Source of the DNA: Quillaja saponaria
Taxonomy: Eukaryota; Streptophyta; Magnoliopsida; Fabales; Quillajaceae
Length of the DNA stretch: 64,000 bases
Assembly (NCBI GenBank): GCA_029379385.1
Contig: CM055615.1
Coordinates: 5,642,001 to 5,706,000, forward strand
Direction of reading: 5' to 3'
Shown: positions 48,901 through 60,739 of the stretch, one piece after another
Numbering within the stretch: the first letter of the stretch is position 1
How the letters are laid out: every line of letters starts with the position of its first letter
Position numbers and translations under genes: made by a program
The notes under the pieces: generated by a model
Database searches by the model: none
The model's input: only the letters and a program-made list of their open reading frames with translations
Told to the model about the DNA's origin: nothing

Positions 48901-50504
48901 ATTGACAAGTAAGTGTTTATGCAACCCCTCCTGCTTACACTATCATGAAGGAAGAACACATCAGATAAAGGAGGTTTTAGGCTATAAGTATGCTCAATGG
49001 TTATTAGCAGATGGAAATGAGAGGAGATCTCATGGTCCTCTATAGACACAAATCCCTTATAAGAACAGCCAAGGTTGAATCACATGATTCTCCGAATCAA
49101 TTCATCAACGAACTCATATTTTTCAGTGCTATCAAATAATTGATGAAATTTAATAATCTGAAGAACACAAGACATGTTCTGATGTATGAGCATACTCTAA
49201 CTTGTGCTCACTTTTCTCGAAGATATCATTGTCAAAAGGATATAGGACTAAAAAACAATTTGATTTTGGTGAAATCAGTCAAATTTTCATTTAAAGGGAT
49301 ACAAACTTTTGGCAGTACAACAATTAGAATTCTATGTATCTAGCAAGACTTCACGAGCTCATACCCTTATCAAGTCATCTACTTAATTCACATATTAGAC
49401 AGCATGTAGAATAGAGATGTATGTACTCTTCTGCAAAATGAAATATCAAATTTCCAATAGTGGAGAATTTCCTAATAATATCTTCAATTTTCCTACATGC
49501 TTTTCTTCAGTGTAAACTTTGTTTTGACATCTTATATTATCTTCAATTTACAGTTTAACTAGCATGCTTTCGTTTCCTGAACTGAAGCATCTCTTGAACC
49601 ATAATATAATAAAAGTAGCTGCAAAGCAACCTACCTAGCTTGATATTTTCATTCATTCTCTATTTATTCTGCTTTGAGCTTCAAAAACTCCATATCTGGC
49701 ATCTCATATAACCTTTTTTTTCTTGACAGAAGTCAAGAAAACATTCACTTATTGTCATTGATAACTGAATGCAAGACATTCCTGACACTTCTTCTACAGA
49801 ATGCCCAAAGTTTTCTTATCAAAATTCCTTTTCCACCTGAAAATTTTGTAAAATGTATCTATCGGAGCAAGCAGCAAGCTGTACCAGACATCTTGGGATT
49901 GCATGATTTCCATAAAATAAGGGATGCCAAAGAACTATGTTCAACTTATCTATTACCTATAACCGACCAACAACTTTTCTAGGATAAAAGCTTATAAGAA
50001 ACCCCTAACTATCATGTAATAATGATATTCTATCACAATCATAAAGTTTTCTAGAATTATCTCCAACATTCACAAAAATTTCTTATTTAGGATTCCTAGC
50101 TCCTGGAGATCTCCATCAAATCATCCAATCATTGCACACACTGTAATGTAACCATATGCTATGCAAAATGCAATGATTTTATTCAATTTATATGGTGGAC
50201 AACAAAAAATCCATAAACCACTAAATTTCTTCCATAGATTGCATCAAATTTATACCATTGGCTATGCATTTTACACCTATTTTAGTCCCCTTCAAACTAA
50301 TTACCATCTAGAGCGACTAGAGATACATAAATGATACCAAATTAAAAGTTTGAAACAAAACAAAGAAACAAAAGGATTAACCCCAGAAGACAAAATTAAA
50401 CGGAAACTAGTATTTAGAACAGTATCAGTAAGAAGAACCTTTAAGCCAGCAACTCCTCCACCATAACCATTGTACTGAACCGCATGCATAAGCTTTCTTG
50501 CCAT
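42932..50504 (-). CDS. CEQORH: Quinone-oxidoreductase homologue, chloroplast envelope type (copy 1), 329 aa
   Basis: Minus-strand exons: 50439-50504, 47771-47912, 46912-47003, 42932-43621, totalling 990 bases and 329 residues, the same length I recall for Arabidopsis ceQORH (At4g13010). It belongs to the medium-chain dehydrogenase/reductase superfamily, QOR branch. The N-terminal GroES-like fold includes HVEVPVPAPK and INPFDWKVQKGQLRP (residues 52-66). The NADPH-binding Rossmann motif AASGGVGQYAVQLAK is at 163-177, then DYKTPDGA, and the C-terminus ends ATGKIIVEP. No structural zinc cysteine cluster is seen, as expected for zinc-free QORs. The Arabidopsis protein sits at the chloroplast inner envelope without a cleavable transit peptide and reduces oxidised-lipid alpha,beta-unsaturated carbonyls; that role is taken from family knowledge. 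Intron 3 (3.3 kb) is four times longer than in copy 2, partly because of a TIR element. Confidence 0.9.
43622..46911 (-). other. Intron 3 of oxidoreductase copy 1, apart from the TIR element
   Basis: AT-rich intron. Outside 45,438-46,224 I see no recognisable element. The short frame at 46,509-46,799 has no family similarity that I can recognise. Confidence 0.5.
45438..46224. mobile_element. Non-autonomous TIR element in intron 3 of oxidoreductase copy 1
   Basis: The left arm (TTTGAGAATCTCAA at 45,438) and the inverted right arm (TTTGAGTACCTCAA, ending 46,224) remain alignable for about 130-140 bases. Shared inner blocks include TTTGAGGCAYTCAA and GAGTATAGACC/AAGTATAGTCACC. No target duplication could be matched with confidence, and there is no transposase frame. 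Long arms favour a MULE-like or foldback type. The corresponding intron of copy 2 is short and lacks it. Confidence 0.6.
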
Positions 50505-51959
50505 ATATCCAAAGTTAAAAGTGGGCTCGAGCCCGTTTTGAGTAGGAAGGAAAAAGTTCAGATGGCTAAGCTTTGTTCACAATAGTTATAAGTGTCAATG
50601 GCAATATGGCATACTGGAACTTGACTTGAAGTGTGTCGTGATTTGTGCATTTGGGGTCACGATGAAACCGAGAGATCCTACATCGTACTCGGCCGGCAAG
50701 TTATTTTGTTTGTTTCCCGAATTAATTTACTTTTAGCAAAATGTCGTCCACCTTCTTAAAAATATTACCCTTTTTTTTTTTCTTTTCTTTTTTATCAATT
50801 ACATATCACAAGTTTTAAAACATTTGTAACTCTTACCTTAGCCTAATATTTTAAAATTATCGTAACTTAAAATATAATTTTTTTATTACATTTGCACTAA
50901 AATAACAATATAATAATAATTTTTTTTTACTCATTTCATACATGTTTTCTTCACAAAAAAAACTAATATTTTAGAGACAATTATTTATATTGATTTTGCC
51001 AACTCAACATACGTGTGTCATCTAATATAATATATTAATTCAAATCAATATTTTCGTAATGGTGTTAGATTTGACAAAAAAATTATAAACGTAATCAAGA
51101 AAATATTTTTAAGATGAAATTGACAAAAATATGAACTTTTAAGTATTGTAAATGTCACTTTTTTCTTTACTTTTTCTAGTTGAAGAGAATTTATGAATTT
51201 TTTTGAACTTCTTAAGTTTGTGTTTGAATCATTTTATACGTATATTAATTTATTTAATTTATGATCTGATTAGAAATAAATTATTCATAACTAAAAAATT
51301 ATAAATTTTTTTCTCTCATGTCGTTCTCAAAAATATTCAAATACATAGAATCCATAAAAAATCAACAAAGGAATTTAACCACTATTTTAATTGAAACAAA
51401 TGTCATCATGTTCATAAAGGCTATTCCCATAGCCTTCAATTTTTATTCGTTTATTTCTTTTAAAGAAAAGAAATTAGGAGGCTTTGGGGGAAGTTAGACC
51501 GATGCGTTTTCTTCAAAATTCTAAGGGGTTTTGGATTGCTATAATTGTTTTTGTAAATATTGAGAAGTTGAATTTATTGGTTTAACATAAGAACTGATCT
51601 TGTGAGATTTTGCATTATCACATGTAAGTAAAACCTTGGGTGGAGTGTTCGACTCTCACGGGTTACTAATGACCTTCAGATGTAAAAACCCAATGACCAT
51701 AGACAGCACTAATAAAAGTTCAAAACTAAAAAAAAGAAAAAAGAAAAGAGAAAAGAAGAGATTCCCTATCCAAACTCACAACAAATAGTAGTAACACAAG
51801 TCATTTACTTTGAAGCAAAAAAAAAAAAACGTGTCATTTACAAAATCAGTCTGGAAATATGAAGAAATATCTAAATGGTACAAGGAGATGCTGCATGCAC
51901 AAACGCTTACATAAAGTACATATATAGAAATGAGGAAACTCCATGTATGGTGTGAATTC
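50505..51959. other. Spacer between the two oxidoreductase genes
   Basis: Contains the 5' leader and promoter of copy 1 (next to 50,504) and the 3' end of copy 2. It is AT-rich and has no supported coding frame. Simple A/G-rich sequence is present at 51,727-51,760. Confidence 0.5.
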
Positions 51960-54900
51960 TCAAGGCTCCACAATTATCTTCCCAGTTGCATGGCCGTCTA
52001 TACTCTTTGCCCAAGCATCTTCAGCCTTGCTCAAGGGATGCTTCGAGTCAATATGTGTTTTGAGTCTCCCATCCTTTACCAACTTAATCAGATAATCTAG
52101 GTTCTCACTCTTGGCAGTTAAGAGCAATGGCACTAGCTGTTTCTTGGAGAAGGTAAGTTTCTTGAGAGCATAAGTTATCAATGCACTAGGGCCAGGTGTT
52201 AAATCTATAACCTTTCCATTTGCAGTCAAATTAGGCTCAAAAGTTGACCATGGTATGCCTGATGTACAATGTATCACTGCATCATATTTCTTACCAGAGG
52301 GGCTCTTCAGAGTTGCCCCATCCGGGGTCTTATAGTCAAGAACCTCATCAGCTCCTAAGCTCTTGACAAAATCAATGTTGCGAGCCCCACAAGTGGCAGT
52401 CACGTGTGTGTTTCCAAGCTTTGCAAGTTGAACTGCATACTGACCAACACCACCTGAGGCAGCAGTGATGAGAATGTTTTTCTGCAGGCCACTTCCATCA
52501 AGCTTGACGCCAGCAGTTTCAGTCAGGGCCTGATGAGCGGTGAGACCAGCCACAGGTAAGCCTGAACCTTCAGCAGCAGAGACCTCAGTTGGCCTAGGGA
52601 CTGTCAAGGTCTCACTAGCCACGGCAAACTCAGCTAGTCCACCTCCATACTGTCAATTAACATAGATAACTCACGTAAATAAACAGAATAACAGTGGCAT
52701 GCCCCATCAGCAGGGTTGGTGAGCTCATCACTTACAACCATGCATGAGATAACATTTATACCCAAGTCTATAAAGTATATATCAGATAAGCTTAATTCAA
52801 GAAATGACATACCACAGGCAAGTCTATATCTATAGTCACATATAAGATAGGTTTTTCCATTGGGGTAACTGGTTCTAATTGATTGGGAGACAAATGACTA
52901 TAGCAAACATCAATTTGGATACTCATCTCAAAAGACTTCCTTCACCTGTTGTCCAACCATGAACTTCAGCTTCCACTGTTAGTTGTAATGTGCTTATATT
53001 TCCATCTTATTTTGCTTGTGATGGTAAAGAAAATTATCCCTTTTCTGCACCTTCCATCTTTAAAAATATAACTTTGACGTTTTTTCTGTATCAGATTGGC
53101 AGCTCATTTCCTTTTTCTTCTTATCCCACAGATCCCAAATTCTTAAACTGCACATTTGTGCTTCCCCAACTAGAAGGAAAAAAAAATTTAAAACTATAAA
53201 AGAGTTCTTTGAAATCCTGAGTGGCACCTGAATCCTGATGTGGTGCAGTATTTAGATTCTTTACTGCATATAATGGAATGGGTTGTCTTGATTATGGTGG
53301 TTAAAAATTATTGAATAGTTATTGAAATGTTTTGAAAGCCAACCACTCTAGTTGTTGCATCTTATAAAGTAGCCTTAGATAATCCACTAGATAAAAATGC
53401 ATTCATAACAGCAATAAGAGAGTCAAAGGAAAGAAGTACATCATGATTGAGCTTAGTTATCACTTTGTCTCCAGCTTTGAAATTTTTGACTTCTGCTCCC
53501 ACCCCTACAATCTCTCCTGCTAGATCAGTCCCTGTTCCAACAAGAAAACCAAAAATTTGTGCAGAAAGGGACGTCCATAAAATTGAAAAGATGGATAAAA
53601 AATCAAAACATCGTTTGGTGTTGCAGTAATATCTATTTTCGGTAGGACAAATGCAGTAAAACAATCAAATATTTCAGAGTACAGCATTCTCAAAATGCAT
53701 AATTATTTAAGCTACATTACACTTGTGGATTAACAGATTATGCATATATCTTGGACAAATACAAGTAGGTCACTTATCACCCACTGAATTGAGCTGCACA
53801 AACTAGTACACTTATAGGTAAGTTAAAGAGAATTTATAACTTGAGCCCACTTACATTTGTGAGGTAGCAGATTGTGAACAAAGAAGGGGGGAATGACTGG
53901 CAAAACAGTTTTGTGATAATATGAAATTTGTAAAATGATCCCTGTGTCTTCCTTGCAACCCTTAGTTACTGTAGAGCTTTAGGTGTTTCGTAAGAGGTTT
54001 CCATCTGCGTTTCCCCAATGCTCTCATTCCCACATGAAAGCCATTGAATCGATCAAGCACATTATGATTCCAGAGAATCAAGACTTAACCTTACTAATTT
54101 ACCTAAGGTTAACAGTTGTGCCAAAGGACTTGAAACATAGGTTCTCTGCTGCAGCGAAGTGCTATTTATAGCATAACTTCTCCTTTATATATATTTTGTT
54201 TCATTCAAATTTCAAAGGAACTCTTTTCTAGAGACCTGTTAGTGTGAACCGAACCCAGATATTACTTCATGGTTGTGTAGCTTCCATTTGCACCAAAAAC
54301 AAAAGAAAACAAAAACCAACAAGAAAAGAAATTCGCAATGAGGGCATATTGATATGGTACATTATCTTCTAGCTAGGTGAAAAAGTGCCACAAGTAGTTT
54401 TAGTTGACGTAGGCTACAAGTTAATTACCAGGTATGTGAGGAAACTTGCGAGGGAGAAAAGGTCGCAGCACACCCTTCTGAATTTTCCAATCAATTGGAT
54501 TAAGGCTAACTGCTTCCACTTTCAGTAAAATTTCATTTGTCTTTGGAGAGGGTACTGGAACTTCAACATGCTGCAATGAGTATAAAATTTAAGCAAGCTC
54601 GACATATACAAATAAAGCCAAATAGAATATTAGTATTAACAGTTAAAATTCAAATGTTTAAAATTGCAGTTTCTATCTCCTTCTTAATGTTTGAAACTGT
54701 CAGATTCTGATTCCATAGTATTTGAAATTATACTTTTTATTTCCTTCCTAGTATTTGACACTGAAAAGATAATAGTAAGCCCAAGTTTCAAATATAAATG
54801 ACTTCTTTTTCCCCCATGCTCTTATCATTTTTGGCGTGCTTGCATTTGATGGAGAGAATATGAAGAGTATGAACTGTAGTCCACAACTCGTAGCACAAAG

Positions 54901-56856
54901 TGCAAGAAATTTAGACTACTGTGTTAATTATAGAAAACAGTTGCTAGGACTTGAATCAGTGACCTGTTGGACAATCATGCACCTATGCCATGTTGGATTA
55001 CCAGTTATTCAAAACCTTACACTGTTAGAGAATGGTCCCAACTGCCAATTAAGTAGATCAAGCTTAACAAACTAACACATCTAACTAGTGCGGTACAGTT
55101 TTTAAATTTAAAATAGTTTTCTGAATTCAAATACAAACAAAACGAATGTATGCTATCCATGTGTTAATTTCCCTCTCCCTCCCTCCCTCTCCCACTCGGT
55201 TCAGTCAGTTCTGTTATTATCTTCCCATCAGAGCTGACAAAACCAAATAACAATCATACTTTCTTTAACAATGCCACATCCAAGAAATTTGGTATCAGGA
55301 AAATCGTTCTGAGAAGATGAGAGCACATTGTTGACTTTGAAGCTCTACTAGAAATGCCTGGCAGTACTGATGGATTATAAGATGCAACCTCCACCATTGC
55401 AGTCAGCGATGAAGGAGACATCCATGAATAGTATGAAGACAAACAAGGACTGACTCATTCCTTCACAGCATCAATATACTAGAGGAAAAATATAAGAGCA
55501 CTAATCCCAATATTTTAGTGTCTTCAAGAAATACAAAAATTTTATAATTACCATTTGGGAAAGTGTTTTTTATTCAGGAGTTTTGAAATTTATCATTATG
55601 CAGGGATCTCACCTGTATAAGCTTATCGGGACAATAAGAGCTTTTGATCCCTCAAAATTCAGGAGTTTCTTTCAATAGTGAGACTTCATTAAAGCTTCTT
55701 ATAGGTGTAGTCCTAGAAACCCTGGCTGAGACTCTTAAGTAATCTCAATTCTTTCTCTTCTTATGAGTTTCTTATTATTATTTATTACCATGCAAAAAGC
55801 TCATTATACTCTTGTCCACCCTAAAAACCGTTTCTGGAAAAGCGTAACAATTCGACTATACAAATAATCCCAAAAACTCCAACTTGTCTTTTACTAAGCC
55901 TTGAAGACATCTTTTAATGAGTGCATTCCTTTTCATCAAGGACAATTTATTCAAACTGAAACAATGTAAGTCATATACAACAAACAATGGAGTCTGCCTA
56001 TGTATGAAAAGTATAATGGATGACAAAGTATAATGGATGACAAAGTATTGCATCTGTGGCACAGACACTAGAGATATTCAAACATCAAATTCCGCTAGAT
56101 TATGTAGGATTGGAAAGTTTCCAGACTTACTCTGCCAACAAATATACCCAATAATTTCTATAAAACTAAGAGACACTAATTCTTTATGTTGAATGAATTA
56201 TTTTTTCCTTTTCTCACCAGTTGCACCAGATAGTTGTTCTACCCTGTTGGTATATAGCTCCAGAGCAGGAATGGGCACATTTAAATGGAGATTACCAAAA
56301 CCCAATGACTTCTTTTCCTTTTTCTTTTTGTAATATACAACTTTGCTAAAATTTTAACTAAAATAAAAATATAAAATCATTTTTATTAATACCCTCAAAA
56401 TCATATGAAGTGTCTTTCGAAGAAATAAAAATAAAAAAGAAGAATTTCAAAAATCCTCTACAGTTCAAATCGGGATCTACAAAAATGCAATGTAAACATG
56501 CAGTGAAATACATCAATTTTTCAATGGGTCACTCCAAATCATTCTACTTCCTTAAACCAAATAAAACAGAACATAAGATTACACATGTGAAACAGACTAA
56601 ATCATTGGAATTCTAGAATCAGGTTTTGCACCTATGTGATACTCATTAGAACAAGTTTACTAAAAAATATTAACTGAAAAAGAAGAATCAAAGTAACTTA
56701 GAAATCGAAGAACGAAGATTCAAAGAGAGAAAAAAAATCACAAACCCGGAGTACCAATTAAAATTATAGAAGCAAGAAGTGAAAAGTGACCTTCAAACCA
56801 GAAGCACCTCCACCATAACTATCGTATTGAACAGCGTGCATAAGTTTCGATGCCAT
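51960..56856 (-). CDS. CEQORH: Quinone-oxidoreductase homologue, chloroplast envelope type (copy 2), 329 aa
   Basis: Minus-strand exons: 56791-56856, 54429-54570, 53440-53531, 51960-52649 (66, 142, 92 and 690 bases). Exon lengths and intron phases (0, 1, 0) are identical to copy 1, so this is a tandem duplicate. It starts MASKLMHAVQYDSYGGG and carries GTDLAGEIVGVG, the nucleotide-binding AASGGVGQYAVQLAK at 163-177, and the same ATGKIIVEP end. Expected to be an NADPH-dependent reductase of the zinc-free QOR branch. Divergence from copy 1 is concentrated in exon 2, at the exon 3/4 junction (LNHD/YGGG versus VNPF/NGGG) and near residues 105-120 and 145-157. Intron 1 is 2.2 kb. Both copies are intact, so both may be expressed; which one is the functional orthologue is not decided by sequence alone. 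Confidence 0.92.
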
Positions 56857-57187
56857 GTCTGCAGATAACAAAGATGACATTCGAGGGGAAGTGAAAATGA
56901 GTAACTCGGAAATGCCTGGAAGGAGAAGAAGAAGAAATTGTTTTACAAAGGGTACACGGTGATAGACGGTTGTAGGTGGAACAGTACCTGAAATCTAATG
57001 ACGAAACTAACCCTGTTCAGATGCAAAACCACCAAATTACCATGGTTTGATGAAAAAAAAAAAAAAAACAATAGTTCTTAAATTAATGATGATAATCGGA
57101 TGGGTTGAGTGGGATAGAATATCCGGTCTAATTTTGTTAAAATTTTAATGTGATTAGCTATTTCATAGATTGTATTTAATTCGAATA
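56857..57187 (-). promoter_or_regulatory. Promoter/leader region of oxidoreductase copy 2
   Basis: Lies immediately upstream of the start codon on the minus strand. A purine-rich stretch at 56,918-56,936 reads on the minus strand as a CT-rich leader. No defensible TATA box. An A-run occurs at 57,053-57,068. Confidence 0.45.
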
Positions 57188-57360
57188 AGGATGATATAAT
57201 TTTTCGAATTCGGATGAGGTGAGCTTTAAATTAATTCACAAATAAAAATAACAACAAAGTAATAGTTGGGAAAACAAATAAAATAATAAGATTATATGAT
57301 TTTTCGAATTCGGATGAGATCAACTTTAAATTAATTAGCAAATAAAAATAACAACTAAGG
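57188..57360. repeat. Direct duplication of about 75 bp
   Basis: The segments 57,188-57,262 and 57,290-57,360 both read ATTTTTCGAATTCGGATGAG, then CTTTAAATTAATTMRCAAAT and AAAAATAACAAC. They lie about 102 bases apart. Confidence 0.7.
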
Positions 57361-57442
57361 AAAAAACTAAAAATAAAATTAGTTTATGTTATATGGAGTC
57401 AGATCTAATCGGGTCAAATTTACCTACTCACCCAAGTTATAT

Positions 57443-58273
57443 TTTAGAAAAAATAAAAATAAGTCATACTTTTTTATTTGAGATTACAAATAAGTCTTAT
57501 AATAAATTTTTATTCTCCACAACTCTTATTTTTTAATTTTTTTTTTTCTTCAAATAAGTCCTAAATTTTATATTAACACTTTCTATGTCACTTTTATCTC
57601 TATATTTTATTTTAAATATTAATTAAGTAGACTAATTTTTTATTTTTGAAAACACATTATTTAATTTAGAAACTAAAATTTATTATTTAATAATTAGTAG
57701 AAAATAAAATTATTATATAATAATTAATGAAAAAATAAAATAAAAATCTAATTAATAAAAGTTCTCATTACCTCCTTTCATATTATTCCTAAAAACATTA
57801 AAAAAAAATATTATTCTCAAATTCAACTTTAATTATTATTAATTTTTTCATGACAAGAACTAAAAATAAATAAATCTAGATTCATTTCTTAAAAAATTAA
57901 TAAAGAACAAATGACATACATATAAATCTAAATTTAATTATGAAGTTAATTTTATTTTTTTTGAAAAACATATTATGAATTTTCATTAATTTTAAAAGAT
58001 TTATTCTTCTAATAATTATTAAATTATGAATTTTAATTTTTTTAAATTAATTAATGTGTTTTTAAAAAATTAGTTTACTTAATTAATATTACTAATTTAA
58101 TGCTAAACATGAAAAAAAGGGGTCAAAATGACGTTAAAATGTCAATACAAAATATAGGACTTCTTTGGAATGAAAATTTAAAAATAAGAGTTATAGGGAA
58201 TGAAAATTTATTATAGGACTTATTTAGAATCTCAAAAACAAAAAAAGTAGGACTTATCTTTACTTTTCCCTTA
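57443..58273. mobile_element. Foldback-type element with arms of more than 200 bp
   Basis: The left side (AATAAGTCATACTTTTTTAT, then AAATAAGTCTTATAATAAAT, TTCAAATAAGTCCTAAATTT, ATTAATTAAGTAGACTAATT) matches the reverse complement of the right side (AGATAAGTCCTACTTTTTTT, AAATAAGTCCTATAATAAAT, AAAGAAGTCCTATATTTT, ATTAATTAAGTAAACTAATT) in the same order. The similarity runs far inward, so nearly the whole 830 bp could fold into one hairpin. No coding frame. Target duplication not resolved. Confidence 0.65.
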
Positions 58274-59049
58274 GTATTGACTTGTAGTTTGACAAAATTC
58301 AGTCTTTGTCAACTTCGAAATATGTTTAATGTGTCAAACTTTGATGCATTGTTCTACTTATTTAAAATAAATGTGGTTTGCGATGAGAAATAGCTCAATT
58401 ACCTCATGAATAACTCGTGAACTACTCGTTAATGATTCGAATTAAGCTCGTCTCATTTTCTAAACAAGTTGAGCTAAGTTTTTATAAAGTTTGGTTTTAT
58501 GCCACGTTCCCAACTCATTTAATATAATTTAATATTTCTATGGTTTATGTAAATTTTATAATAAATACATTTATATGTATAAAAAATTCAAACTGACATA
58601 TTGTTCTTAAAGTATTACACTTATGTTAATTTCGTGCCAAAAATATTTTTTGGTCAATTTTCTCCCATAACTTTTAAAATATTTATAATGTTTTTTCTTA
58701 GTTTTACACAGTTAGCATTTTAGATGAAAAATGTTGAGGCCTTAAAATATAATATTTGCTCCCTATGCTTGTTAGGTTGGCAAAAAAATTATATATCATT
58801 GTCACTCCTCTCAATACTCTCTCTTACTTCTCTTCTTTGTCATCTCTTCCAACAAAACATGAAATTAGGGTTTGTGATATTTTGAATATTTTTTAAAATT
58901 GACGATATTCATGATTTAAGGATATGGACAAAAAATTTAACCGTATTGATAATTATATATATATATATATTATTAAAAGAGAAGTGAGAAAGGTAGACTA
59001 CAAAATAATTTTAGGATGAAATTGATAAAAAAGAAAAAAGAAAAAAAAG
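58274..59049. other. AT-rich spacer
   Basis: No supported gene or element. A (TA)n microsatellite lies near 58,954-58,969. Confidence 0.45.
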
Positions 59050-59300
59050 AGAGGTTACATTACACTTTTAGCCCCTGTAGTTTTCTAGAAGTGTTAGTTT
59101 GGTCCTTCCATTTCAAAAATGCAAAATGTCACCCTTACATTTTACCAAATCACACAATCAACTCCTTCCCGTTAGCTCCCATTTAATTAAGTCTAACAGA
59201 ATCTAATGTGGACATAACTCTACCCATGTGGCAGCTGATGTGAACATAATGGAGCCTAAATCAAGGGTTGAGTGGTCATGCTACATGTACATGACCCAAC
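59050..59300. mobile_element. Probable left terminal region of a decayed MULE
   Basis: Sequence of the type ACACTTTTAGCCCCTGTAGT, then GTTAGTTTGGTCCTTCCAT, then a GTCACCCTTACATTTT block and GAACATAATGGAGCCTAAA, resembles MULE termini in plants. It lies outside the opposite-strand transposase remnant. The other end is beyond the window or destroyed, so inverted termini cannot be compared. Confidence 0.45.
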
Positions 59301-59492
59301 TTATCTTCCTTCCCATCCCTAATCCTTGATTTCTAAGATATTGAAAATTAGGATTTCTTAAAACAGTTGAATTTCTTTGAATTGGAAGCTTAGACAAAAA
59401 GGAAGGATATCATCTGTTAAGGGTTTTTCTTGTAAATCATAATTAGAGTACGATTGAAGCTTCTAAATTCTACTAATCAAGGAACAAGTGAA

Positions 59493-60000
59493 ATGGGTGG
59501 TTCTTCTGTGGTTTCTGATGCGAGAAGTAGTGATGTTAAGGAATTCTCACTATTTTGTCATTGTGTTGAGCCTGCAAAACTCTACATAGCATAGGACAAC
59601 AATGTTATTAAAAGGTATTGGGCATGTCTAAATTCATGGGCATGTATTATATATTAAGGCAGAATTGGGTTGTTTTAGCTTATGAAAATCTAGGTTTTTT
59701 TTGGCTTCTAAAAATCTTGTTTAGGTTCTCATTGATTATTTGTGTTTATAGGTTCGCTTCCCTTGCAATTATTTTGTCTAGATCGATGATGAAATTTGCA
59801 AATGTGGAAGGTGTGTTATCTTACAATAGAGCAATATAATTATTGACTTAGAAGGCAATATTGAATATCTACAAGAAAATGTTGACCAGTGGAGGAAGGT
59901 TTCTTATGTGGCAGAGATTCTTGGTTTTTTTTTTTATTTTTAGATTCAGCGCTTGCTTCTTAGTTCATGAGGCTTAATAGTAGCTGACAATCTTAAGTCT
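59493..60000 (+). pseudogene. GRF-type zinc-finger protein, degenerate
   Basis: From an ATG at 59,493 the frame reads MGGSSVVSDARSS..., then FCHCVEPAKLYIA, a TAG stop where relatives usually have tryptophan, and DNNVIKRYWAC. The spacing of C-x-C, the following basic-aromatic RYWAC and the short serine-rich start fit GRF-type zinc fingers, often found as accessory or captured ORFs in plant MULEs. A later piece near 59,852-59,880 (IEYLQENVDQW) could be the coiled-coil C-terminus after an intron. Stops show it is broken. The call rests on a short motif. Confidence 0.45.
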
Positions 60001-60739
60001 TGCTTTGTTGATTGTTAAACTTAGGCTTGTAATTGTGGCAGTTATTGTATTTAGGTTTGTGGTTTAGTGGTCTGATTATGCTGTTATGATGTGCATAAGT
60101 AGCTTCCTATGTTAGTTCTTATAATTGATCCTTGTAACAATTTAGCTTTAATGAAATGAAATGAAGCTTCCTGTGTTAAGTGCTTACTTGTGTTGTTATC
60201 GTCCAATGCTAACCATGCTTCTTTGTCTGCTTAATCCCTCTATTGTTGACAAAAAATAAAATGAAATTGAACATAATGCAAAAAACAACACTTTCCATTT
60301 CCATTGATAATAAAATGGTCTTTACATTATAAACTCGCTTAAATAAGCAATGAATAATTAAAATCATCTTACTACAGAACATTATCCAAAAAAAAGAAAA
60401 CATCATTGTTTAAACACAAGTTATCTATGACACCATCTAAATATTTAATCACTTAAGTAGACCCCTTCTCCTGTTCCCACCTACATATATAGGATATTTT
60501 AAGAAATGAACATCTCTCTCAGGGGTGGGGTTTGCAAACAGCCAATGACTAATTCGATTAACCATATGTAGAAGAGTCTTGTAGTTAGGTAAAATAAATA
60601 GAATATGTCTTTCCTACGTGTAATTGATTGCTATAGGTTAAGCTCCCCTATTCTTTTTTATGTGATAAACTACAAAAGTTATTCAATTCACTAACATCGA
60701 TTGACAAATTTACTTACTTTATGTTGATTTGAAATGAAT

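Noticed and set aside
49674..49982. 102-codon plus-strand frame in intron 1 of oxidoreductase copy 1
   Set aside because: No domain, antisense to a real gene, ordinary intron composition. A chance frame is more likely.
51600..51760. Possible second SINE: B-box-like GTTCGACTCTCAC near 51,646 and an A-rich tail at 51,727-51,760
   Set aside because: No convincing A-box and no target duplication were found, so it was not listed as an element.
54836..55075. 79-codon frame in intron 1 of oxidoreductase copy 2
   Set aside because: No family resemblance, and antisense to the gene within an intron.
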